In this document: in pieces, positions 1 through 5,236 of the stretch
Position numbering within the stretch: the stretch's first letter is position 1
Layout of the letters: each line of letters starts with the position of its first letter
DNA from: Oscillospiraceae bacterium
GTDB taxonomy: Bacteria > Bacillota > Clostridia > Oscillospirales > Butyricicoccaceae
Assembly: GCA_902797555.1 (NCBI GenBank)
Contig: CADBTM010000116.1
Span: forward strand, 1-6,841
Length of the DNA stretch: 6,841 nt
Reading direction: 5' to 3'
The notes under the pieces: model-generated
Databases searched by the model: none
Seen by the model: the letters and a program-made list of their open reading frames with translations, nothing else
Told to the model about the DNA's origin: nothing
Program-made: the position numbers and the translations under genes

Positions 1-939
1 GAGGTGGAGGTCGACGCCATCTGCGACGGCGTCAACGTCTTCGTGCCCGGCATCATGGAGCTGGTGGAGCGCACCGGCGTCCACTCGGGCGATTCCATCA
101 GCGTTTATCCTCCCTTCTCCATCTCTGACAAGGTGAAGGGCGTCATCCTGGAATACACCAAAAAGCTGGGCCTGGGACTGGGCATCGTGGGCATCTACAA
201 CATCCAGTTTATCGTGGATCGCGCCGAAAACGTCTTTGTCATCGAGGTCAATCCCCGCTCCTCCCGGACGGTGCCCTTCCTCTCCAAGGCCACCGGCTAT
301 TCGCTGGCGGACATCGCCACCAACGTGATTTTGGGCAAGTCCCTCAAGGAGCAGGGCATCTTTACCATCTATCCCGACGAGAAAAAACGCTGGTACGTCA
401 AGGTGCCGGTCTTCTCCTTTGCAAAGATCCGGGGTCTGGACACCTATCTTTCCCCCGAGATGAAGTCCACCGGCGAGGCCATCGGCTATGACGGCAAGCT
501 GTACCGCGCCCTTTACAAGGCCCTGCAGGCCTCGGGCATGACGCTGCAGAATTACGGCACCGTGCTTGCCACCATCTCCGATGCGGACAAGGAGGAAGCG
601 CTCCCCCTGCTGCGCCGCTTCTATGATCTGGGCTTTAACATCGAGGCCACCGAGGGCACAGCCCGCTTCCTCAAGGCCAACGGCATCCGCACCCGCGTCC
701 GCAAAAAAATCGGCGCCGGCAGCGACGACATTCCCGATGCCCTCCGTCAGGGACACATCGCCTATGTGATCAACACCCGGGACATTCACTCTGCCGAGCA
801 GGCCCACGACGGCTTTATGATCCGCCGTCTGTCGGTGGAAAACAACGTCTCCCTGTTCACCTCGCTGGACACCGTCCGGGTGCTGCTGGACGTGCTGGAA
901 GAGATGACCCTGCCCGTGTCCACCATCGACGCGGAGTAA
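1..939 (+). CDS. carB: Carbamoyl-phosphate synthase large subunit, C-terminal 312 residues (5' partial)
   Basis: This is the C-terminal third of the enzyme that makes carbamoyl phosphate from bicarbonate, glutamine-derived ammonia and two ATP, for pyrimidine (and arginine) synthesis. The frame is open from base 1 and the family is about 1,070 residues long, so the gene starts upstream and the GTG at position 4 is not its start. Residues 1-125 of the fragment finish the second ATP-grasp domain: an E-V-N-P-R motif at 82-86 carries the metal-binding Glu and Asn, followed by RTVPFLSKATG. From about residue 185 to 312 is the MGS-like allosteric domain. By motif alignment to E. coli CarB, residues contacting UMP appear kept (K197, T217, T220, K236, N258), while the position of E. 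coli Thr1017 is Arg260; this suggests UMP feedback but does not prove it. It ends in TAA 10 codon-free bases before pyrK, whose ribosome binding site overlaps this stop. Identity is very secure. Confidence 0.97.
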   Translation, partial: EVEVDAICDGVNVFVPGIMELVERTGVHSGDSISVYPPFSISDKVKGVILEYTKKLGLGLGIVGIYNIQFIVDRAENVFVIEVNPRSSRTVPFLSKATGYSLADIATNVILGKSLKEQGIFTIYPDEKKRWYVKVPVFSFAKIRGLDTYLSPEMKSTGEAIGYDGKLYRALYKALQASGMTLQNYGTVLATISDADKEEALPLLRRFYDLGFNIEATEGTARFLKANGIRTRVRKKIGAGSDDIPDALRQGHIAYVINTRDIHSAEQAHDGFMIRRLSVENNVSLFTSLDTVRVLLDVLEEMTLPVSTIDAE

Positions 940-943
940 GGAG
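938..943 (+). promoter_or_regulatory. Ribosome binding site of pyrK
   Basis: AAGGAG lies 5 nt before the ATG at 949 and shares its first two bases with the carB TAA stop. This fixes the pyrK start and suggests that ribosomes finishing carB can re-initiate on pyrK. Confidence 0.85.
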
Positions 944-948
944 CGGAT

Positions 949-1683
949 ATGCTGCAAACCGTTTTTACCGTGGCGGAAAACCGCCCGCTGGCGGAGGGGA
1001 TCCACCTCCTCCGCCTGGCGGGAGACACCTCCGCCATCACCGCCCCCGGGCAGTTTGTCAATCTCCGGCTGGACGGGTTTTTCCTCCGCCGCCCCATCTC
1101 GGTGTGCGATTGGGAGGAGGGCGGCCTCACCCTGATCTATAAGGTTTTGGGCAAGGGTACCGCCGCCCTGACGGAATATCCCGCAGGCAGGCAGATCGAC
1201 GTCCTCACCGGGCTGGGCAACGGCTACGATACGGAAAAATCCGGGGAATTCCCCCTGCTGGTGGGCGGCGGCGTGGGCATCCCGCCGCTGTACGGCCTTG
1301 CAAGGAGATTGACTTTACAGGGCAAGCATCCCACGGCTGTTCTGGGCTTCAACACCGAAAAAGAGATCTTTCTGGCCGACCGGTTCGCCGAATTGGACGT
1401 GCCGGTGATCCTGTGCACCGCCGACGGGAGCCGGGGCGTTCGCGGCCTCGTCACCGACGGCATGGCGCAAGTCTGTAAATATACTTACCTTTACACCTGC
1501 GGTCCCGAGCGGATGCTCCGGGCGGTGTATGCCGCCTGTCCTGTCTCCGGACAGTTCAGCTTTGAGGAGCGGATGGGCTGCGGTTTCGGCGCCTGCATGG
1601 GCTGCACCTGCAAAACCGTCACCGGATACAAGCGCATCTGCAAGGACGGCCCCGTGCTGGAAAAGGAGGAGATCTTATGGTAA
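949..1683 (+). CDS. pyrK: Dihydroorotate dehydrogenase B, electron-transfer subunit PyrK (FAD, [2Fe-2S])
   Basis: PyrK is the 244-residue iron-sulfur flavoprotein that passes electrons from the FMN of PyrD through a [2Fe-2S] cluster and FAD to NAD+; in class 1B enzymes it forms a cytoplasmic PyrD2-PyrK2 complex. Visible motifs follow the ferredoxin-reductase fold in order: RRPIS at residues 47-51 (FAD binding), GKGT at 68-71 (flavin phosphate), GGGVGIPPL at 106-114 (NAD-binding domain), and near the C-terminus Cys211-x4-Cys216-x2-Cys219 with Cys231, the PyrK cluster signature; Cys221 is an additional cysteine. Length is close to normal for the family. The ATG at 949 follows a good ribosome binding site. 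The gene overlaps pyrD by 7 nt, which matches the obligate partnership of the products. Codons in the central part (about 1300-1320 and 1470-1495) are more AT-rich than elsewhere. Confidence 0.96.
   Translation: MLQTVFTVAENRPLAEGIHLLRLAGDTSAITAPGQFVNLRLDGFFLRRPISVCDWEEGGLTLIYKVLGKGTAALTEYPAGRQIDVLTGLGNGYDTEKSGEFPLLVGGGVGIPPLYGLARRLTLQGKHPTAVLGFNTEKEIFLADRFAELDVPVILCTADGSRGVRGLVTDGMAQVCKYTYLYTCGPERMLRAVYAACPVSGQFSFEERMGCGFGACMGCTCKTVTGYKRICKDGPVLEKEEILW
1663..1669 (+). promoter_or_regulatory. Ribosome binding site of pyrD, inside pyrK
   Basis: AAGGAGG sits inside the last codons of pyrK, 7 nt before the pyrD ATG at 1677. It supports that ATG as the true start and hence a real 7-nt overlap with the pyrK 3' end. 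Confidence 0.88.
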
Positions 1684-2603
1684 ACACCGGCGTGACCCTG
1701 TGCGGCATCCCGCTGGACAATCCCATCATCCCCGCCAGCGGCACCTTTGGCTATGGACAGGAGTTTGCAAAGCTGTACGATATCAACCTGCTGGGCACCT
1801 TTTCCTTTAAGGGTACCACCCTGCATCCCCGCTACGGCAATCCCACACCCCGCATCGCGGAGAGCGCCTCGGGCATGCTCAATTCGGTGGGTCTGCAAAA
1901 TCCCGGGGTGGACAAGGTGATTTCGGAAGAGCTCCCCGCGCTGGCAAAGGTCTTTCACAAGCCGGTGATGGCAAACGTCAGCGGCTTTTCCGTGGAGGAA
2001 TATGCCGAGGTGTGCCGCCGGTTTGACGCCTGCGACCAGATCGGCTGGCTGGAGGTCAACATCAGCTGTCCCAACGTCCACGACGGCGGCATGGCCTTCG
2101 GCACCGACCCCCACGCTGCGGCGGCCGTCACCCGCGCCGTCCGCGCCGTGACGAAAAAGCCGATCCTCCTCAAGCTTTCCCCCAACGTCACCGACATCAC
2201 CGAGATCGCCCGCGCATGCGAAGCGGAGGGCGCCGACGGCGTCAGCCTGATCAACACCCTGATGGGCATGCGTTTTGACCTGCGCTCCCGCCGTCCCATT
2301 CTGCGCAACGGCACAGGCGGACTCTCCGGCCCCGCCGTTTTCCCGGTGGCGCTGCGGATGGTGTGGCAGGTGGCGAACGCCGTCAGCATTCCCGTGGTGG
2401 GCATGGGCGGCGTCAGCTCGGCCGACGACGTTCTGGAGATGATGCTGGCTGGCGCCTCGGCGGTAGAAATCGGCGCCTCAAATCTGGTCAACCCCTATAT
2501 CTGCCGGGACATCGTGGCGGCGCTGCCCGCCGCCATGGAACGGTACGGGATCTCATCCTTTGAAAGCTGGATCGGAGGTACAAAAGCATGGCAAGAGACG
2601 TGA
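1677..2603 (+). CDS. pyrD: Dihydroorotate dehydrogenase B, catalytic subunit (class 1B, NAD+-dependent)
   Basis: This FMN-containing TIM-barrel enzyme oxidises dihydroorotate to orotate, the fourth step of UMP synthesis. Its 308 residues are the usual length of the soluble class 1 enzymes, with no N-terminal membrane helix as in class 2. The active-site base is Cys131 in EVNISCPN, which marks class 1; class 2 enzymes have Ser here. Other family signatures: NPIIPASGTFGYG at 15-27, Lys45-Gly-Thr at the flavin, NSVGLQNPG at 69-77, Lys166 in the LKLSPN strand, GGLSGP at 214-219, and the phosphate-binding GMGGVSSADD from 242. The adjacent pyrK confirms the 1B subtype (NAD+ rather than fumarate as acceptor). 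Start chosen from the strong upstream ribosome binding site and from the N-terminal match to the family. The 3' end overlaps pyrF by 16 nt. Confidence 0.97.
   Translation: MVNTGVTLCGIPLDNPIIPASGTFGYGQEFAKLYDINLLGTFSFKGTTLHPRYGNPTPRIAESASGMLNSVGLQNPGVDKVISEELPALAKVFHKPVMANVSGFSVEEYAEVCRRFDACDQIGWLEVNISCPNVHDGGMAFGTDPHAAAAVTRAVRAVTKKPILLKLSPNVTDITEIARACEAEGADGVSLINTLMGMRFDLRSRRPILRNGTGGLSGPAVFPVALRMVWQVANAVSIPVVGMGGVSSADDVLEMMLAGASAVEIGASNLVNPYICRDIVAALPAAMERYGISSFESWIGGTKAWQET
2574..2578 (+). promoter_or_regulatory. Ribosome binding site of pyrF, inside pyrD
   Basis: GGAGG lies 9 nt before the ATG at 2588, within the last codons of pyrD. It supports the 16-nt overlap between pyrD and pyrF. 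Confidence 0.8.
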
Positions 2604-3289
2604 TCGTGGCCTGTGACTTTCCCACCCGGGAAGAGACACTGGCATTTTTGGACAAGTTCACCGGGCGCAAGCCCTTTGTAAAAATCGGCATGGAGCTGTT
2701 CTATGCCGAGGGTCCCCAGATCGTCCGGGAGATCAAGGCGCGCGGCCATCGGATCTTCCTCGATCTCAAGCTCCACGACATTCCCAACACGGTGGGACGC
2801 GCCATGGCGGTGCTCTCCCGCCTGGATGTGGACATCTGCAATCTGCACGCATCGGGCACCATCGCCATGATGGAGGCCGCCCTGCGCGGACTCACCCGTC
2901 CCGACGGCACCCGCCCCCTGCTCATCGCCGTCACCCAGCTCACTTCCACCGATCAGCAGCGGATGGAGGACGAGCTGATGATCCACGCCCCCATCGATCA
3001 GGTGGTGCTCCACTACGCCCAAAACGCCCGCACCGCCGGGCTGGACGGCGTGGTGTGCTCCCCGCTGGAATCCGGCAAGGTGCACGAGGCCTGCGGAGAG
3101 GGCTTCCTCACCGTCACCCCCGGCGTCCGCTTTGCCGAGGGAGAAAAAGGAGATCAGAAACGGGTCACCACTCCCGCCCAGGCGCGGGAGCTGGGCTCGG
3201 ACTATATCGTGGTGGGTCGTCCCATCACCGCAAGCCCCGACCCCGTCGCAGCCTACGAGCGCTGCCTGCGGGAGTTTTTGGGAGAATAA
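2588..3289 (+). CDS. pyrF: Orotidine-5'-phosphate decarboxylase
   Basis: OMP decarboxylase carries out the last step to UMP in a cofactor-free TIM barrel that works as a homodimer. The 233 residues match the short bacterial group. The catalytic motif is DLKLHDIPNT, giving Asp59, Lys61 and Asp64 as equivalents of the Asp-Lys-Asp charge network; Asp10 (in VACD) and Lys32 (in KIGMELF) complete the conserved active site. VTPGVRF and the phosphate-gripping Arg211 in VVGRPIT close the barrel. The ATG at 2588 begins MARDVIVACD, which fits the family N-terminus directly before the first barrel strand, so no longer start is needed. It lies between pyrD and pyrE in the same operon; its TAA overlaps the ribosome binding site of pyrE. 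Confidence 0.97.
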   Translation: MARDVIVACDFPTREETLAFLDKFTGRKPFVKIGMELFYAEGPQIVREIKARGHRIFLDLKLHDIPNTVGRAMAVLSRLDVDICNLHASGTIAMMEAALRGLTRPDGTRPLLIAVTQLTSTDQQRMEDELMIHAPIDQVVLHYAQNARTAGLDGVVCSPLESGKVHEACGEGFLTVTPGVRFAEGEKGDQKRVTTPAQARELGSDYIVVGRPITASPDPVAAYERCLREFLGE

Positions 3290-3294
3290 GGAGG
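3288..3294 (+). promoter_or_regulatory. Ribosome binding site of pyrE
   Basis: AAGGAGG begins within the pyrF TAA stop and ends 5 nt before the ATG at 3300. It decides against the nearer out-of-frame ATG at 3295, which touches the site itself. Confidence 0.88.
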
Positions 3295-3299
3295 ATGCT

Positions 3300-3944
3300 A
3301 TGGAACGCAAAATCGCAAAGGCCCTGCTCAGCATCGGCGCGGTGGGTTTCCGCCCGGAGGAGCCCTTTACCTGGGCAAGCGGCATCAAAAGCCCGGTCTA
3401 CTGTGACAACCGTCTCACCCTCACCGCCCCCGCCGTGCGGGATCAGGTGGAAGCGGGGCTGAAAACGCTGGTGGAGACCTATTATCCCGACGCCGAGGTG
3501 CTGATGGGCACCTCCACCGCCGGCATCGCCCACGCCGCCATCGTGGGACACATGATGGGTCTGCCCATGGGCTACGTCCGCTCGGGCGCCAAGGATCACG
3601 GCCGGCAAAACCGCATCGAGGGCAAGCTGCTCCCCGGCCAAAAGGTGGTGGTGGTGGAGGATCTGATCTCCACCGGCGGCAGCGTCATCGAGGTGGTGGA
3701 CGCCCTGCGGGAAGCGGGAGCGCAGGTGCTGGGCGTGGTGAGCATCTTCACCTACGGCATGCAGAAGGGGCTGAGCCGTCTCGCCGAGGCGCAGGTGGAA
3801 AACCACTCTCTCACCAATTTTGACGTCATCGCCCAGGTGGCCGCCGACGAGGGCTATATCGCTCCTGCAGATGTGGCGCGGCTGATCGCCTTCCGCAACA
3901 ATCCCGCCGACGAAAGCTGGATCGGCAAAAACGAGGTGAAATGA
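3300..3944 (+). CDS. pyrE: Orotate phosphoribosyltransferase
   Basis: This enzyme joins orotate to PRPP to give OMP, the substrate of PyrF encoded just upstream. It has 214 residues, the normal family length. N-terminal FTWASGIKSPVYCDNR is the conserved orotate-side motif. The PRPP-binding signature VVVVEDLISTGGS spans residues 116-128, with the Glu120-Asp121 acidic pair. The flexible catalytic loop reads YVRSGAKDHG, keeping the Arg, the second Lys and the His, whereas many bacterial relatives have RSKPK or RKxPK at this point; here Gly and Ala replace the usual Lys-Pro. The reading frame stays open 168 nt upstream into pyrF, but that extension has no family similarity and no ribosome binding site, so the ATG at 3300 is used. 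TGA ends 1 nt before the pyrB ATG. Confidence 0.97.
   Translation: MERKIAKALLSIGAVGFRPEEPFTWASGIKSPVYCDNRLTLTAPAVRDQVEAGLKTLVETYYPDAEVLMGTSTAGIAHAAIVGHMMGLPMGYVRSGAKDHGRQNRIEGKLLPGQKVVVVEDLISTGGSVIEVVDALREAGAQVLGVVSIFTYGMQKGLSRLAEAQVENHSLTNFDVIAQVAADEGYIAPADVARLIAFRNNPADESWIGKNEVK
3933..3939 (+). promoter_or_regulatory. Ribosome binding site of pyrB, inside pyrE
   Basis: GAGGTGA in the last pyrE codons lies 6 nt before the ATG at 3946. It is a weaker match than the other sites in the operon, and with a 1-nt gap between genes it points to coupled translation of pyrE and pyrB. Confidence 0.7.
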
Positions 3945-3945
3945 C

Positions 3946-5031
3946 ATGCGCAGTCTGATGGACATTCTCGACCTGTCGACCGAGGAGATCGACGGGCTGA
4001 TCGCAACGGCAAACGACATCATCGCAGATCCGGAAAAGTATCAGGACATATGTGCCCACAAAAAGCTGGCGACCCTGTTTTTCGAGCCCTCCACCCGCAC
4101 CCGTCTCAGCTTTGAGAGCGCCATGCTTTCGCTGGGCGGCAGCGTGCTGGGCTTTTCGGCCGCCGCCAATTCCTCGGCGTCCAAGGGAGAAAGCGTTGCC
4201 GACACCGCCCGCACGGTGAGCTGCTATGCCGACATCATCGCCATGCGTCACCCCGCCGAGGGTGCGCCCTTTGCCGCGGCGGCGGCTTCCTCCGTCCCCA
4301 TCATCAACGCGGGCGACGGCGGACATTTTCACCCCACCCAGACCCTCACCGATCTGCTGACCATCTCCCGGGAAAAGGGCAGATTGGGCAACATGACGGT
4401 GGGCTTTTGCGGCGACCTGAAATACGGCCGCACCGTCCATTCCCTGCTCAACGCCCTCTCCCGCTATGAAAATGTGAAGATGGTCTTTATCTCTCCCCGG
4501 GAGCTGGCGCTCCCCGACTATCTCCGGGAGGGCGTTTTGCGGCAAAAGGGCATCCTCTGGGAGGAGACCGCCGATCTGGAGGGCGCCATGCCCCAGCTGG
4601 ACGTGCTCTACATGACCCGCATCCAGCGGGAGCGCTTTTCCGATCCGGAGCAGTACAACCGGCTGAAGGACAGCTATATCCTCACACTGGACAAGCTGGC
4701 GTGCGCCAAGCCCGATCTGGCCATTCTCCATCCCCTTCCCCGGGTGAATGAGATCGCCGTGGAGGTGGACGACGATCCCCGCGCCTGCTATTTCAAGCAG
4801 GTGCTGTGCGGCAAGTTTATCCGCATGGCGCTCATCCTCAAGCTGCTGGACGAGGCAAAACGGGACCCCGTCCCCGCCCCGCTTTACGCTGAAACGCCCG
4901 TGCGTATCGAGGGCGCCGTCTGCCCCAATCCCCGGTGCATCACCAGCGAGGACGGACGCATCCCCCGCCTGTTTCACAAAAAGAACGGCGTGTGCCGCTG
5001 CGCCTACTGCGAGACGCAACTTTCCCTGTAA
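3946..5031 (+). CDS. pyrB: Aspartate carbamoyltransferase catalytic chain fused to a PyrI-type zinc-binding domain
   Basis: ATCase condenses carbamoyl phosphate with aspartate to carbamoyl aspartate, the first committed pyrimidine step. The protein has 361 residues, about 50 more than a normal catalytic chain. Residues 1 to about 305 are a complete PyrB: FFEPSTRTR (Ser49-Thr-Arg-Thr52, carbamoyl phosphate), Lys80 of the loop borrowed by the neighbouring subunit, Arg101 in MRHPAEG, His129 in HPTQTL, Arg162 in KYGRTVH, Arg225 in MTRIQRER, and HPLPR at 262-266. A proline-rich linker (about 306-318) leads into a tail with Cys326-x4-Cys331-x20-Cys352-x2-Cys355. Its CPNPRC and CAYC elements align with the CPNSNC and CKYC elements of the E. 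coli PyrI zinc domain. The PyrI nucleotide-binding domain is missing, and no separate pyrI follows in the window. The catalytic identity is certain; the role of the tail is inference, most likely stabilising the trimer or intersubunit contacts. Confidence 0.96.
   Translation: MRSLMDILDLSTEEIDGLIATANDIIADPEKYQDICAHKKLATLFFEPSTRTRLSFESAMLSLGGSVLGFSAAANSSASKGESVADTARTVSCYADIIAMRHPAEGAPFAAAAASSVPIINAGDGGHFHPTQTLTDLLTISREKGRLGNMTVGFCGDLKYGRTVHSLLNALSRYENVKMVFISPRELALPDYLREGVLRQKGILWEETADLEGAMPQLDVLYMTRIQRERFSDPEQYNRLKDSYILTLDKLACAKPDLAILHPLPRVNEIAVEVDDDPRACYFKQVLCGKFIRMALILKLLDEAKRDPVPAPLYAETPVRIEGAVCPNPRCITSEDGRIPRLFHKKNGVCRCAYCETQLSL
4900..5028 (+). other. PyrI-like C-terminal zinc-binding domain within PyrB
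   Basis: This marks the region encoding residues 319-361 of PyrB. In E. coli PyrI the zinc ligands are Cys109, Cys114, Cys138 and Cys141, spaced x4, x23, x2; here the spacing is x4, x20, x2, with similar flanking residues (V-C-P-N before, C-Y-C-E at the end). One further cysteine, Cys350, sits two residues before the third ligand. In the two-chain enzyme this domain is the part of the regulatory chain that docks on the catalytic chain. Base composition does not differ from the rest of the gene and the frame is continuous, so an assembly error or recent insertion is not suggested. Confidence 0.85.
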
Positions 5032-5037
5032 GAAGGC

Positions 5038-5067
5038 TTGACAAATCCCGTTTTCCAATGGTACAAT
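5038..5067 (+). promoter_or_regulatory. Sigma-A-type promoter of fhs
   Basis: A perfect TTGACA -35 box (5038-5043) and a TACAAT -10 box (5062-5067) are separated by 18 nt, with a TG at 5059-5060 forming an extended -10. The expected transcription start is near 5073-5075, just before the riboswitch. The -35 box starts 6 nt after the pyrB stop codon, so fhs can be transcribed independently of the pyr operon. Confidence 0.85.
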
Positions 5068-5083
5068 CCAAGCAGAACCAAAT

Positions 5084-5157
5084 GCATCCTCTGTGACTGA
5101 CGGATCTCGTGGGGCACCACGGTGGAACAGAGGAGCAGCTTCGCCGTCCGTCTGGGC
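5084..5157 (+). promoter_or_regulatory. ZTP riboswitch aptamer (pfl motif) controlling fhs
   Basis: ZTP riboswitches sense ZTP/ZMP, purine intermediates that build up when 10-formyl-THF is limiting, and commonly precede fhs or purine genes. Sequence signs are the conserved GUGACUG at 5093-5099 and CCGUCUGGGC at 5148-5157, close to the family's GUGACUGGCG and CCGCCUGGGC. Structure signs: helix P1 pairs 5087-5092 with 5129-5134; P2 is a 5-bp hairpin, 5108-5112 with 5117-5121, with a GGCA loop; P3 pairs 5143-5145 with 5155-5157; and a perfect 6-bp pseudoknot joins 5099-5104 to 5147-5152. Relative to the consensus, A5100 and U5151 change together and keep pairing. A terminator sharing bases with P3 follows, so ligand binding should favour read-through into fhs. 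The class assignment is from memory of the consensus, not a covariance-model search. Confidence 0.92.
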
Positions 5158-5191
5158 ACACGTTCCCCCTCCGGGTCTGTGTGCCCTTTTT
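5154..5191 (+). terminator. Intrinsic terminator, expression platform of the ZTP riboswitch
   Basis: GGGCACAC (5154-5161) pairs perfectly with GTGTGCCC (5179-5186), giving an 8-bp stem followed by five T residues (5187-5191). A small inner CCC/GGG pairing is possible at 5167-5169 with 5173-5175. The first four bases, GGGC, are also the 3' end of the aptamer, and three of them form P3, so the folded ligand-bound aptamer and the terminator are mutually exclusive. It is also the only recognisable terminator after pyrB. Confidence 0.9.
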
Positions 5192-5222
5192 GTTACCCGA
5201 TTTCTAATTATTTTTCATAAAA

Positions 5223-5228
5223 AAGGAG
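5223..5228 (+). promoter_or_regulatory. Ribosome binding site of fhs
   Basis: AAGGAG lies 8 nt before the ATG at 5237, in an A/T-rich leader (5192-5236) that shows no further structure. It supports that ATG as the start. Confidence 0.88.
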
Positions 5229-5236
5229 TGTCGCAA

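Noticed and set aside
4..6. GTG at position 4 as the start of the first gene.
   Set aside because: The frame is open from base 1 and the protein begins in the middle of the second ATP-grasp domain of CarB, so the gene is cut by the window edge.
3132..3299. N-terminal extension of PyrE by 56 residues from an ATG at 3132.
   Set aside because: The extension overlaps pyrF, has no family similarity and no ribosome binding site, while the ATG at 3300 has an ideal one and gives the normal 214-residue length.
2495..3388. 297-codon minus-strand frame across pyrD, pyrF and pyrE.
   Set aside because: It spans three genes on the other strand and has no motif or start signal; it is an artefact of codon bias.
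3295..3462. ATG at 3295 as a start just upstream of pyrE, in the frame of a small open frame at 3055-3462.
   Set aside because: It touches the ribosome binding site and gives an unrelated short Arg/Pro/Ser-rich product; pyrE is in another frame.
1..5031. PyrR-binding attenuator or other pyrimidine-responsive leader inside the operon.
   Set aside because: No intergenic gap is long enough and no terminator/anti-terminator pair was seen; the operon leader lies outside the window.
3826..5058. 410-codon open frame on the minus strand opposite pyrB.
   Set aside because: It lies opposite a fully conserved gene, has low-complexity His/Gly/Ala-rich content, no ribosome binding site I can see and no family motif; it is an effect of GC-biased codons on the other strand.
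5117..5133. Possible T-box leader: CACGGTGGAAC resembles the T-box GGTGGNACC element before a terminator.
   Set aside because: The match lacks the CCGCG part, there is no long stem I with a specifier loop, and the downstream gene is not amino-acid related. The same bases fit P2 and P1 of a ZTP aptamer with a perfect pseudoknot.
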